A DNA stretch of 64,000 nucleotides from Mycoemilia scoparia (Eukaryota > Kickxellomycota > Kickxellomycetes > Kickxellales > Kickxellaceae), in assembly GCA_027575805.1 (NCBI GenBank), contig JANBPU010000004.1, positions 1 to 64,000 of the forward strand, read 5' to 3'. The position numbers and the translations under genes are program-made. A model generated the notes under the pieces. It had not been told where the DNA came from. It did not search any database and saw only the letters and a program-made list of their open reading frames with translations. Numbering within the stretch: the first letter of the stretch is position 1; every line of letters begins with the position of its first letter. This document shows, piece after piece, positions 1 through 12,355 of this stretch.

Positions 1-245
1 CTTTTACAGAGATCACGAAAATTCAAAATACGGTCGCGGAACTGCGGGTTGGGAAGGGTCTCAAAGTATCGGATTGGCACCTGCTGTATTGACGAGCATG
101 TACTAGAAGGTGTCCCCCCACTATCACTGGCTGTGGTGCTGGTTGAGCTCTGGACTCTACTAGACTTACTACCTCCCTTACTAACCGCTGGGTTTGCTAA
201 GCCTGATGGTGGCTGTGGTACATTAAGGTAGTTGTTAGTGCTCAT
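1..245 (-). CDS. N-terminus of an unidentified protein, cut by the window edge
   Basis: The reverse strand is open from an ATG at 245 to the window edge, about 81 codons with no stop. The first 55 or so residues are low complexity, rich in Ser, Thr, Pro and Gly (start MSTNNYLNVPQPPSG). They are followed by a more ordered stretch containing RYFETLPNPQFRDRILNFRD. I do not recognise the family; such disordered N-termini are common in fungal regulatory proteins. The start was chosen because it is the first ATG of the open frame and lies downstream of AT-rich DNA, but upstream spliced exons cannot be excluded. No function is assigned. Confidence 0.45.
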   Translation of the reverse strand, partial: MSTNNYLNVPQPPSGLANPAVSKGGSKSSRVQSSTSTTASDSGGTPSSTCSSIQQVPIRYFETLPNPQFRDRILNFRDLCK

Positions 246-805
246 TTCGCTATAAGAATTTGGAAATGTATTTTGACGGCTTATTGAAACAGAAGAAAAT
301 GTTTTGCGAAAGGAAGTAATCATATGATAGGTCCTCTTCTTCCGTCGGCTTATTTGGTAGTAAGAATGATATAAGAGAAGCTTTGAGTTTATGCTGGTGA
401 AAGTTTTATGTGTGCGCTGGTGGGTTTGGGTGGCTGTACAAACAAAGTATGATAAATGACCAGAATAATTAAAATAAGAGGCTAGGGGCTTGTATAGCAT
501 ATATAGCTTATGCGTATTTATACATTAAAGGTCGCCTTGCTTTTATTATATTATTGCTGCTGTTGGCTGTTCCTGTAAAGAAACTATTGTAGGCTCAAGC
601 TCAAAAAGGGATTTCAAACACTTGATGTGCGAACAATAATGTTGGTGGTGGCAGCAATAGCCTTAATAGTGTATCTATCTGGAAAAGAACAGGGTCTATG
701 TATATGTTTGCAGAGGTTATTCCGAATATGTAGATATTAAAGTAGCAACAAATATAAATCAACAACAGCAGATGAGAAAAATAGACCAGATTTAGAAAGA
801 GATGG
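246..805. other. AT-rich spacer, no gene seen
   Basis: This lies upstream of the truncated gene at 245 and is probably its promoter and 5' leader. It holds short TA-rich runs near 495-525 and no open frame with protein-like composition on either strand. Confidence 0.4.
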
Positions 806-1551
806 CTAAAAAGAATTGTGCAGCAAGGATCCTTTATAAATCAAGTCCAGAGGTCCTTCTTCATCACCATCATCGTGATCCTGTATGGAGCATGAGAACT
901 CTGGAGGAGGATTGATGAAAGGATCCACGCATAAGTGTGGATGAATGAAGGTTGAAGGACTGGGCCATTCGAAATCTGGCTCTTCACAACAAAATTTGCC
1001 AAGCCCACAAACCACTATTAGCTCGTATTACTATGATTGGTAATCACTGGAAGGCCGCTGGTTCCCATTAGCGGATCCGAAACCAAGATAACAGCATCCA
1101 CCAGCAACCAATTCGTTGTCTGGAAGGTTGATACCCCTCAACTTATTAATTGAATTAATCTCTCGTCTCGTCCTCAACCTCCAATCCTGCACAAACAAAA
1201 TGGACAGGGAGGCCAATAAAATGACTGACTAACTACAATCATTCCAGCAGGCCCTACTTCTTGCTCTTCTCTGCTGCCTGCTTTCTATAATATATCCGTG
1301 ATGACATTGGCTATAGAATCTACTATATTCTTCAGGCCTCTTAGTCCCTGTTGCCCACTACAAACAAATGCATTATAGCTTTTTTGCGGTCCTTGCAGAC
1401 TGCTCGGCTGATTTCCAATGTAGTGCTGATTCCCCTGTGATCATATTGTTGCTAAATTTTTCTATCCATTCCAAGCGCAACTTAGGAATTATGTTCTTTG
1501 AGCATTATTTGCCAAAAACCCGCATTCAGGTGACACCTCTGACTTGCTCAT
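806..1551 (-). pseudogene. Decayed coding relic with shifting frames and in-frame stops
   Basis: The reverse strand shows consecutive protein-like segments that do not form one open frame. A Met-started piece runs from 1551 to a stop at 1489. A second frame then gives IIPKLRLEWIEKFSNN and continues to about 1375. A third runs about 1350-1200 and contains GLKNIVDSIANVITDIL, then TAG, then EVGPAGMIVVSQSFYWPP. A fourth runs 1187-806, broken only by adjacent TAG TAA near 1030, and contains NPPPEFSCSIQD and DDGDEEGPLDLIYKG. None of the strong GTAAG donors used by neighbouring genes is present to explain the breaks as introns. I read it as a degenerate gene of unknown family. A real multi-exon gene with weak splice sites remains possible. 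Confidence 0.35.
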
Positions 1552-1671
1552 CGTGCATTTAACTTTGCATTGGCAGTGTGTGTGTGTGCGTGAATACAGG
1601 ACCACATACTTTGTCCAGCCTTTTAATGGGGTTGGGTTATTGCTAGAATAGATCTGACATATCAGTTGCAT

Positions 1672-2129
1672 ATGTTATTAATGAATGGCATTTATATTTG
1701 TGTTTGTGCAATAATCATTCAAGGATCAATTACCAGGGTCACAGAGTAACAAACCTATGTAATGTAACGTATGGCATGATATTAGACATAGTAAAGTGAT
1801 CAGGAAAGACATCTAATATACTGTACGAATTCTACCAAAGAGATGTTTATTATTAAAGACAGCCTTTTTGGAAACGATCTATATGAGGTGTTTGGCAAGG
1901 ATCCATCTAAGATCAAATTACTTATAAGCATATATGTAGATATATATTTATATAGGATTATAGGGGTAAATATTTTAGAATTTAGTTATACCAAGAAAAT
2001 CCACAGTATATTGAACATATAAAGGATGATTGATATGATTATAATTGGTTTATAACTAGAAATAATCGTGTGGCTAATGCTATTCCTTTAAATATGAAAT
2101 ATTCTTTCCAAAGCCACAAGCGTAAGAAT
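1672..2129. other. Spacer 5' of tRNA-Leu
   Basis: AT-rich spacer with TA-rich runs near 1930-1955. No protein-like frame or RNA gene was seen before the tRNA. Confidence 0.4.
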
Positions 2130-2209
2130 GGTGAGATGGCCGAGTGGTCTAAGGCGCCACGTTAAGGCCGTGGTCCGAAAGGGCGTGGGTTCGAATCCCA
2201 CTCTCATCA
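2130..2209 (+). tRNA. tRNA-Leu (anticodon AAG)
   Basis: An 80-nt cloverleaf without intron. The acceptor strands GGTGAGA (2130-2136) and TCTCATC (2202-2208) pair over 7 bp with one G-U, and the discriminator is A at 2209. The D-arm region begins GCCGAGTGG. The anticodon stem CCACG/CGTGG encloses the loop TTAAGGC, giving anticodon AAG, which reads CTT leucine codons. A long type II variable arm (CC-GAAA-GG) fits leucine. The T arm GTGGG TTCGAAT CCCAC contains the B box. A five-T run at 2214-2218 is the expected RNA polymerase III terminator. The 3' CCA is not encoded, as usual in eukaryotes. Confidence 0.96.
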
Positions 2210-2633
2210 ACACTTTTTGCATTTTAAGTTTTGCCCTTTTTAATGACACAATTAAACTTCAACTTACATTTGGTAATGAGATCAAGTGTTATCGAGATAT
2301 TTGTTAACATCTCTATCAAGCCAAGTTCAAAAGGCTTTGTTACATAAAAGATCGATCATTCATATCACTTTCAAAAACTTGCCCTAACACTGTTATAAAC
2401 GCTTTAAATGAAGTCTAAACTTTAATTAAATCGTACTATTACCACTGATTTCTTGTCTGGTTTCATGTGATGTGAAATATATGTCTCCCACAATAAGTTC
2501 ATAGCAGCAGTAACAACAGCTTATGTTCAAAAGAGGTCTGCTTGTTAACCTTCACAAACATACATTTCCTTTATATTTACTTTTTTCTGTATAATATATA
2601 TATATATATATATTGAATATTGAGAACTTAAAG
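2210..2633. other. Spacer and promoter of the SRP receptor gene
   Basis: Contains the Pol III T-run just after the tRNA and a (TA)n tract at about 2592-2613 immediately before the SRP receptor start. Nothing else was recognised. Confidence 0.4.
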
Positions 2634-4681
2634 ATGCTTGATGCTTTTACTATTGCTACAAAAGGAGGCATAGTGCTATGGTCAAAACCAGATTCGAATT
2701 TTACTCATAAGAATGAAGCGAACGACCCAGTGAATGACCTAATAAAAACCGTTCTAATACAAAATGCAAGAACTGGCGACCAGAGCCAACGAAGTTTTAC
2801 AACAGAGTATCATAGTGTTCAGTGGACATTTGCCAATGACCTGGGACTAATATTTGTGGTAAGTGTTAATTTGGAATTTCATCATCTGGGAAAATAATGC
2901 CATTCAGATTTATTGTGAATGAATGAATGAGTATGATTTATCTGTGGGATAAATTGCATATGATAACTGAATATGTGATTTACATATCCTTGTAGGCAGC
3001 ATACCAAAAGATTCTACAATTGACTTATATCACAGAACTGCTCCAAAAGGTCAAGAAGAGATTCGTGGAGTTATTTAGCGATAGACTGAAGAATGCCATT
3101 TACCAAAAGAAAGATTCAGAAGAAGATCAAGTTTTCGAAGAATTCAATTTTACTGATAGCTTTGCCAGTATATTAAGGGCAGTTGAGAAAAAGGATGAAC
3201 TTAGTCGTCAGGATCGACGCAATCAGCCTCGCAGATTTGAAGATACGAATAAATACCAGCAAACTATGGAGGGATCAAAGAAAGAAATGGAGGCCCTGGC
3301 TGTTGATGAGACAATGTCGATGATGATGCTCAACAGTGGCGGGAGGAGAAAAGGAAAGCCGATGCGTACTTGGGCAGACAAGAAAGGCAAAAAAGGTAGT
3401 GGAAATGACAGTGAGACAAGTGGAAAGAAGGGCAAGAAAGGAGGAAAGGCTAGTAAAGAAATGCGAACTTGGGATGGAGGAAAAATAACTGCAGAGAGAA
3501 TGAGAGCCTTGGACTTCAGTGCTGATAAGAGTGATGGTACCGATACAAATGAAGAGCAGTCATTACAATCCAAGGAAACAGCAAGGAGATGGGTCGAAGA
3601 GGAGTCAATGGGCAAGCTTACAAATGATGGAGGCTACGAAGTTGCAAATTATGATAGCAATGATGAGATCGTCGACGATGATGAGGATGAGGATGGTAAT
3701 TTGTCAAAGATCTCAAAGCCCACCGGTCTTTTCACCACCTTCATACAAACTATAACTACAGGAAAAGTCCTAACCGAGGCAGACTTGGTCGGTCCTATAT
3801 CTAAAATGAGAGAGCATTTAGTTCAAAAGAACGTCGCTTCGGACATTGCCAGTGAAATTTGTCAGTCAGTCCAGCATGATATGATTGGCCAGAGAATCAC
3901 TGGTTTCCAAACTATAAAGTCACAGATCAGACAAAGCATGAATCGTGTCCTTACCCGAATCCTAACCCCACAGACATCTACCGATATATTGCGCGGTATT
4001 ATGAGCGCCAAATCCCAGGGGAAGCCATACTCCATTGTCTTTGTCGGCGTCAACGGGGTAGGCAAATCTACAAACTTGTCCAAAGTGTGCTTTTGGCTAC
4101 TGCAAAACCGATTACGCGTACTTGTTGCCGCTTGCGACACATTCAGATCTGGTGCAGTTGAGCAACTCAGGGTCCATGTCCGAAACCTCCATCTGCTTTC
4201 TGATGATCCCAGAAAAAAGATGGTCGATCTATTTGAAAGGGGATATGGCAAAGATTCGGCTGCCATTGCCAAAGATGCTATTCAGTATGCCACGACAAAT
4301 GACTATGATGTAGTCCTAATTGACACTGCTGGAAGAATGCAGGACAACGAACCATTGATGAGGGCTCTGGCAAAATTGGTCAGCACTAATAATCCAGACA
4401 AGATCGTGTTTGTTGGTGAAGCCCTTGTTGGTAACGAAGCAGTTGACCAGTTGACAAAATTCAACAAAGCGTTGCGTGAATTCACAAACGCTCAGTCGTC
4501 ACGGCACATCGATGGCATGATTTTGACAAAGTTTGACACTATTGACGATAAGGTCGGTGCCGCATTGTCAATGACTTACATTACTGGCCAGCCCATCCTG
4601 TTTGTTGGAACTGGTCAGACTTACACTGATCTGAAAACTATGAGGGTCTCGAATATTGTTAGTGCTTTACTGAGAAACTAG
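2634..4681 (+). CDS. SRPRA: Signal recognition particle receptor subunit alpha
   Basis: Docks ribosome-bound SRP at the ER membrane; its GTPase heterodimerises with the SRP54 GTPase. Two exons, 2634-2858 and 2996-4681, joined in phase 0 across a GTAAGT...TAG intron, give 636 aa, close to the human 638. The N-terminal SRX domain starts MLDAFTIATKGGIVLW and binds the beta subunit in known homologues. A charged Lys/Glu/Asp-rich linker follows (about residues 150-300). The NG GTPase domain has the P-loop GVNGVGKST near residue 426, DTAGRMQ near 517 and TKFD near 586. The start was placed at MLDAF rather than the in-frame ATG seven codons upstream because the family begins exactly there. The protein has no membrane span, as expected. 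Its 3' end faces the 3' end of ELP1. Confidence 0.96.
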
Positions 4682-5014
4682 TTCAAGATAATTTGTTTCT
4701 TAATTATAATGTATCCACCATTTATATTGGAATAGTCAAGTGTGTGTGATCCGCTTAAGCAAGCGCAATACACAAACACATTTTCAATCTCAAAGTAATT
4801 GAAATCAACTTGTTTTTGTATTATATATATATATGGTAGATTCACCATCAAAAATGAACCAAATGGGGTGCTTTATGTCTCCAGCAAATTTGGTTCATAA
4901 ACCCTACATTTTAGGCTAGTGGTGGGGAGATTATTCTAGTACACTTGAGAAGAAGATTTTGCAATAGTTTAAAAACATTATTTGATAAAGAGACTACATA
5001 ATTTATAAACAAAC
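4682..5014. other. Convergent 3' spacer between SRPRA and ELP1
   Basis: Both flanking genes end here. It holds a short TA run at about 4821-4834 and an 11-bp perfect inverted repeat, ATGAACCAAAT (4854-4864) and ATTTGGTTCAT (4888-4898), separated by 23 nt. This could form a hairpin in either 3' UTR. No gene seen. Confidence 0.5.
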
Positions 5015-8000
5015 TTAAACCAAAGCTACCCATCTCCATGTCTTTCCAGGCAGTTGGGGCTTCTCGATCTTGCCTGTAGGGTTTGGATTGTTGGGATCAA
5101 CATCATCACCAATGACATTTACCATAGGGATCACTCTAGCCTCGTCAAATATCCAGTTTGCGTTCTTTTCAATGAGCTCAACAAGTTCACCAAAGGCATT
5201 TTGGATCTGAACAGCCTCAGGGATCAATTGGAAGTCAGCCAAAACCTGTGTAATTTCCTTGACATCTTTTTCCATGCTGATAGTGTTCTTGATGGTGCGG
5301 GCAACAGCCTCAACCAAGTGCGCTTCTTCATAAATAGTACCCTTCTTTCCACGTGCCTTCTTGCGCTTCTCGCGCTTGCTATTCTTTGTGGTTCTGGCAG
5401 TTCTACGCGACGTACCAGTCATATTGGTATGGGTAACAGTTCCTGTAAATGTGGTATATGCTGACGCCATTGAGGTTGTGTCTGACCTAACATCAACGTT
5501 ATCGAGGTTCTCATCAGTATTGCTAAATCTATCCATGACTGATGCCAAAACGGGTTTGGATCTGAGCTCCTTGATTCTGTTCTGTCTTTCAACCAGTTTT
5601 TCTTTGGTTTCTTCTATTGTAGCCAACATATCATCATAGGCCTTGTTCAGTCCTGGTACGAAGGCTGTCTCTATAATATCCTCACGGTTGTAGCGATAAA
5701 TGACTCTCAATGCTTCAAGCCAATAGCCTCCTTCGATCAGGTAGTCTATGGCCCTTTCTCTATCAAAGGTGTATCCAAGCAAAACATCTGCAGCATCCTT
5801 AAATAGTCGGCGATCATGCAAAATCGTCGCCATGGATTCGGCCAGATCCAAAACATTTTGGGGTCCAAATAGTGAGCGATTCTTTGTTGCCAGTCCCAAT
5901 GCTGATGTCCACATACCAGCAAGCTTGTATGCTTCCACTGCTGCCTTTATGTCCTGGCCAAGAAGGTATGCAGTACCGGCATCGGCATACCACTTCTTGC
6001 CTTCCATATGCTGGCCGAATAGACAAGACATGCTTTCGTATTGACTACGCTGTCCCTTGAATTCGGATAGTGCAAGGGTATATAGTTCATGTTTCTGAAC
6101 AAAGTCTTTGATTTCCTGCCAGTAGCCCTCGTGTTTGTCCTTAATAGCCTGCTTGTAACATTCGATGAGGTTCTTTAGGGCAAGTTCATTACGCTCAAGG
6201 TCTCTATCAATCCTGAATCTCCTGTAGGGTTCCGATTCAATGGATTTGAGTTCACTAAGATAAGTAAGATACTCTCTAGGATCACGTTGGCTCTTTTGAG
6301 CAACCCACAAGGCCAGTGTCAGATCGTAGAGACCCATGGCAGCATTATATACCTTATCGACATCAACCAAAAACAGCAAGTATGTCAGGGAAGATTCACG
6401 CTCATCAATACTCATGGGGATCATACGTTGAAGAGCAGAAGCAATGTCTGGTGGGTGCTGACGGACATAAGATGTGAGGATTGTTGGCATGTACTCAAAC
6501 GAATCGGATCTCTTGTCAAGTGCCTCCCTAACTGCCTTGCACACATGGTTGGTCTTTCCATCTCCACTAGCTGATTTTGTTTCTTCTGAAGCATTTTTAA
6601 TTTCACCATTGTTATTAGATTCATCCTTGTAATCAACATTGTCAGTTGCATAGAGTGTCTTGGTTACATCCTCATCCTTCAGGTCACTAACAAACAGGTT
6701 AAGGTAGTCCACGTTTTTGACTTGCTCAATAAAGTCGCCGACTTTTTCTATAAACTGCTCGGGATTATGGTCGTATAAAATATTCATGTCTATGCGGTTT
6801 GAGCGACAGGCCAGGAATGCGGAGTGGTAGTCACCCTGATCCACCCACTGGCGCACCATTGACAATGTCAACGCACGGGGACGAATGGTTTCAAGATTAC
6901 CGCGTGGCATTTGCAAAACAACTTTATCGATTGTTGGTAAGGCAAGGACAATTGATGAGCCTCTCTCGACTCTACGGATAGACTCATCAAACTTTGAGGC
7001 AGATTGTTCAGGCAATTTAGCTTCGAGGAATCTATCATTTACTCTGATAAATCTCAATGTGTGTCGGCTGGTTGTGAATATTAAGTAGTCATGTCGCAGG
7101 AAGAACGATGAACATCCTGTCGTGACAATATTCTTGAATATACATAACTGCTGACGAGAGCTTAGACCGACCACTGCTATGTTGCTTTGCCCATCGATTT
7201 GATCAAAGTATTCTTGATCATCACCACCATCTAGTGATGGGATCTTGACAGCATCAAAACTTGGGCAAAAGTCTATCAGGCTGTCTTGCATCTTGGTCAT
7301 GCTCAAGCTTGAGTCTTGATTTTCTATCAAATACAAACCGCCCAGGGTATCTTCAGCGATGATTGCCTTAGCGTTGGGACAGTGCACCAGCCGGGCTACA
7401 GGGTCTGCACAACCAGATTCGGCTAGAGAATCTAAAATATTGATCTCATCAATTTCATAACCATTTCCTCCTGGCTTTTGGGAAATAGTAACAGAAACAA
7501 TGACATCAACTGATAGCCCCGGGCCCATAGAAAGTGAACCAAGTCCGACAATGCTGTTTTCTGATGTCCAAGCTACCTGGCGAAGATGTGTCTGTTCCAA
7601 AAGTGGGTTATCAGTAGGTCCCTTTTGGATATTCAGCTCGCCAACTACCTCTGGCGCTTTTGCTTGTGCAATTGTCTTTGAATGGGTAGATGCCCACAAA
7701 GTAAGGGTCTTTCCATCAGATGCGAGTGACACAAAATCGTTGCCGTCCCCAAATCCTGCCAGAGTCACTTGTCTGGTGGGCATCAGTGCCTGCAGTTGGA
7801 ATTGGCTCATTGGTGGTGGGACATTGGCAAGTTTAAATGGCGTGGAGAGGATATATGTGTTATCAATCACATTGGCCGTTCCATTAGAGTTCTGTGACAA
7901 GTATGATGAAACACAAGAATCAGTATGGAAATGGAGACGAGTTATGGAGGACTCAGATGCAATGTAAGCAACAAGTGGCTGCTCTTGATCCCAAATAATA

Positions 8001-9217
8001 CACCTCTGCTCCTGCTGTCCAAACACGCTACTACGCAATTCCTGCTTAAGGTACCAGTGGTAGTTCTTGTCGGTCCATAAATCTATACATAACTGAGATT
8101 GGCCGCCAACATTCTTGGAGCTCAAAACAGAAATGATTGTTGAGTCAGAATTCCATTGCAACCCATGAACTTTCTCAATATCAGCTCCGAGTGTGAATCT
8201 GTGAAGAAGCAATCCATTTCGCTCGAAAAACACCACATCTTGCTTGTGATCCAATTTTTCAGTTGAAGCAACAACTCGACCGCTGGGCTTCCATGCCAGA
8301 GAATGCTCAAGACACTCTATGGGTTCGCTAACGTTTGTAAGCATGCTTTCGCGATTATATACTTGTAGCTGTCGGCGATCACCTAGACACAATGATACGA
8401 CAAAGTAAGCGGCATCTCCACGCCACGAGATGCGAGTCACACCATCGTCGTCGTTGGAAAGTCTGGTTTGCTTTTCTTCGGGCTTTCTTTGGGCTTCGGC
8501 TTTTCCTGCCTTTCCGTGAAATTGTGTTTCTTTTTTACCCCAACCAACATTTATAAGCTGGTCTTTTCCTTTCTCGTCAGTATACAGGCTAAATTCAGAA
8601 ATGACATCAAAATCCTTTGTCATTATGATCAACTTATTTTCACCAGTCACCATGGTAAGGAGCTCTTCATCAGGGCTCCAGCAGGCATGTTGAATTCCGC
8701 TCTCGACATCGCCGATCTTTTCTATGCCATTTGGATACATTTCCTATATGAATAAATGCGTAATTCTGGTTATAAACATCGCACAACAAAATTATTGGAG
8801 ATTGAAAATAGTGGTATGTTTTGTAACCATGCCTACCTCTGCCTCTGGATTTGCATGAGAGTAGTTTTGTTCAAGATGGATCTTTATTATATCGCCATTA
8901 TCGGTTGCAAGGAATAGCGCCTCATCATCACCAAGATATTGGAATCCAGAAACTGTACTATTTGAAGGGATGTCAGGAATGAATGCTACTTTTTCCCAGT
9001 CCTCAGATAGCTTCTGGCCCAGACCAAGAGACAAAGAAAATATCGCCAATCCATTATCATCTTCATCAACACTTCTAAACACGCCATATATCTTTTGATT
9101 TCCAGAATCGATTGATAGAGGCGGCGTGACGGTCGGTTGGTCCCTTTGGATTGGAAACACTAACTTATATCCAGGGCAATTCGCCGATTGCTGAGTGAGC
9201 AAAGTCAAATTACGCAT
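5015..9217 (-). CDS. ELP1: Elongator complex subunit 1 (IKAP/Elp1)
   Basis: Scaffold of Elongator, which modifies wobble uridines of tRNAs (mcm5/ncm5 side chains). Exon 1 is 9217-8837 and exon 2 is 8743-5015, joined in phase 0 (GAG|GAA) across a GTAGGC...TAG intron, giving 1369 aa against about 1330-1350 in yeast and human. The start MRNLTLL matches the family start MRNL and was preferred over an ATG six codons upstream. The N-terminal half is WD40-like beta-propeller sequence with blocks such as CWSPDEELLTMVTGENKLIIMTKDFD. The C-terminal half is helical TPR-like repeats, and a basic Ser/Thr/Lys/Arg stretch near residue 1200 resembles the tRNA-binding region described for Elp1. It is divergent from the glucosidase II beta gene, with a promoter spacer of about 460 bp. 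Confidence 0.96.
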
Positions 9218-9677
9218 TTCGACCAAATAACTCAAGAAACGCTATATCCTTTTGACCTCTGTTATATATAAATGGGTTATATGCGTGTATGTACGTATTT
9301 CTAAAGTTCTGTAGGCGCAAGTTTGAAAGTTAGGAGAAAAAACCGCTCACTGTAACAGTATAGTATAATAATCTAGTTCTCACAACACTTGCCAAAAAGA
9401 TTTTGTCACAGTCCTTTTAAATCATAATCAGATTATTTTAACCCCTCGTTGGATCAAACCACCTGAATTAAACGTCCTCCTACTACCACCACCACCACCA
9501 TAGACAACAACACCAAAGTGGTTAATGGTTAACACCAGTAGAGAACACATAGTTGTAAATGCGTTTGTGATTTTGTAAACTGTGCTATTTGTGCTTGTGT
9601 GTGTATATGCTTGGTGTACTTTTGCTTGTTCTTTAAAAGAATACGGCGCAATCTTCAATCTGGCATTACGAAAAGAA
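9218..9677. promoter_or_regulatory. Divergent promoter spacer between ELP1 and the glucosidase II beta gene
   Basis: The only DNA between two divergently transcribed start codons, so it must hold both promoters. It contains a TATATATAA-like run near 9264-9272 on the ELP1 side and a CCA-rich microsatellite at about 9486-9501. No specific factor site was identified. Confidence 0.5.
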
Positions 9678-12355
9678 ATGACCATTTTCGTGAACTCGAA
9701 GCTAACACTGACCTTGACCCTCATTGCATTGTCTGGGCTAAACACATCGTTATATTGTCTGGCACAACAAGACCTAGGCGTCAACGCCAAGCAATTGAGT
9801 TATGTTCGTGGTGTATCACCTGAATGTAAGACTAATGCATTCAATAAAGATACTATAACCCTCGTAATAACAATAATACCACCACACTGCATTGCTTCCC
9901 TTTTCCTATATTAACAGCATACATGTGCTTATATATAAATAGTGCTGAGAAAGTATCAACCCAACGAAAATCAGACCTTCAGCTGTCTGGATGGAAGCAA
10001 GGTTATAAAGTATGAAAGAGTAAACGATGACTACTGCGACTGCCCTGATGGATCTGATGAACCCGGCACCTCTGCTTGCAACAATAGCAAGTTTTATTGC
10101 GAAAACAAGGGCCATATCCCTTCTATAATTGACTCGATCCGTGTTAACGACGGGATATGCGGTAAGCTACCTGTGTTTACATCCGAGTCAGTCAGTTTAT
10201 CAAACATCAATAAACTATGAAATTTCTAATATGACCTGTCATATGTGTCCAATTCCAAATAGATGAGGCTTGCTGCGATGGCTCCGATGAATGGGGAACA
10301 AGTACAGAATGCCCCAACACATGCGAAGCCGTTAACCGCGAATACCGAAAAGTAGTCGAAGAAAGACAAAGAATTGAGCTAGCCGGTGCCAAACTCAAGC
10401 AAGAGTACATTGAAACAGCCAGGAAACTGCTCCAAGAGAACACCGAGAAATTGTCCGCAAAAGAAAAAGAGCTCGCCAAAAAGACCAAGGAATTTGAAGA
10501 GCTAGAAAAGAAAAAGGATGATCTGGAAAATAAAGAGAGAGAATTGAGGGAAAAGAAAAATGCTGAAAAGGAATCTAAGCTTAATCAAGTCAAGAGCAAG
10601 GTGCTTTCGGATGTATTCAAATTGAGAACTCGCTTGTCTCAAAATGAAAATGACTCCAAGCAGTATTTATACAAGTTAGTTAACCTTGTGCATCAAGTAA
10701 AAGTTGGTCATAATGCGGAGTATGATGATAAGGCGGTGACTATGGCTATTGAGGCATACGATCAGCTGTCTCAAAATCGCTATAACCTTGAGAACGACGC
10801 TTTGCGTGCGTTTTCAGAAGAAGAATTGGCCGAACAGAACGGGAATGAAGAAAATGATCTCAAGAGAGATGAAGAAAGCTATGATAGCTGTACATCCACG
10901 ATCTTGTTGCTTGATAATAATATTAAGCAGAACTCTGAGGACATATCTGAACTTGAAAAGATATTGAATGAGCTCAAACAAGGTTATAATAAAAACTATC
11001 ATGATAGTGCTGTTAAGGGAGCAGTTCAGGAATATGAAACTCTTTTGCAAGAGCGTGCAAGCCGTGAACCTACCGAGGAACAGAAGAAGGCCAGGGATGA
11101 ACAGTCTGCCCAATGGCGTGAAACTTTGGAGTCAGCCAAAAAGGATATTGAAGAAATCGAAACTGAGTTTTCTGAAAACTCCGCCAACAACGATTCCGAT
11201 TCCGAGCTAGATGGCATGGGTAAGAACAAACATTCATTTCCACATTGTAACAAATGTATTATTGTTAATTATTTATGGCGATGTTAACACTATATTTACC
11301 ACAATAACAATAATATAGGTCAAGGTAATAAGCTTTGGATAATCATAAAACATGCAATTCGAAGAATTGGATCATCATTTGGATTCAAGAATAGAGATGG
11401 TATGGATTCCTGCTTTTCTGAAATTCAACACCCAAACCTCAAAGAAAGAAACAGGAAATTAAACACTAAAAAATTTAGAATGACGCTGCTGCTAATATTA
11501 AACATCTATACCTATATACAATCACGGGTGTCTCACCTAAAAAAGAAATGAAGAAAGAGCCAACCCCATTATAGTCACTGCTGACTTTGAAAGTAACCAC
11601 TTTACAAACTAGAAAATTAACACCATGACTATACTTGTTTAACTTTCTGTGTATACATAGAATTAAGCTCAGTTAGAGACGATTACTACAAATCACGTGG
11701 CGAAAAATCAACTATTGAAAATGAAATTGAAAAGCTCAAAAAGGATATCGATGCCAACACGGGCCCAGATCATATGCTGCTTGCGCTGAAGGGTCAATGC
11801 ATGTCAAAAGATCTCGGACAATACACTTATGAGATCTGCTGGTTAGAAAATGCAGTACAGATAGAAAACAGGGATAACTCCAGACAAAACCTGGGGTCAT
11901 TTGCGGGACTCGGGGCAGCAACTACCAGTTCTGATGGTGATGATACCACCAGAATCGAGGATGGCGGTGACGACCTAGCACCTGCACATTTCGTTCATCG
12001 GTATGAAAACGGGGCCTACTGTTGGAATGGACCACATCGCTCGATTATGATGGTGCTTGAATGTGGAGAAATCAATGAAATTATGTCAGTTATTGAACCC
12101 ACCAAGTGCGAGTACCAAGCCAAGGTTAAATCTCCGGTTGCTTGTCCGAACCTAGAAACCCTTGAAAATCAGAAGCATTCCAGTCACCATGATGGTGAAC
12201 AGCCGAAAGGTACGACTGCCGTTTCTGTTGGAGTTGAGAGCGAGAAGGAGAGTGACGTCATTGTTGGCTCTGATCAAAAGAAGCAAGAAGAGCACCAGGG
12301 ATCTGAGCCACCATCAGAAATCAATGAGGAAAAACCTGTTCATGATGAGCTTTAA
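9678..12355 (+). CDS. GTB1: Glucosidase II beta subunit, ER-retained
   Basis: Non-catalytic subunit that recruits glucosidase II to N-glycans and helps trim glucose in the ER lumen. Four exons (9678-9825, 9943-10161, 10263-11219, 11661-12355), all joined in phase 1, give 672 aa. Order: signal peptide and hydrophobic N-terminus (about 1-32); family block RGVSPE; two LDL-receptor-like Cys/Asp modules (YCDCPDGSDEPGT and CCDGSDEWGT); a long Glu/Lys coiled coil (about 140-440); an acidic linker; a C-terminal MRH-type lectin region with paired Cys (CEYQAK, ACPNLE); a Glu-rich tail ending in the ER retrieval signal HDEL. The third intron is long (441 nt, against about 100 for the others), with stops in all useful frames, so no hidden exon is proposed. 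Confidence 0.95.
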
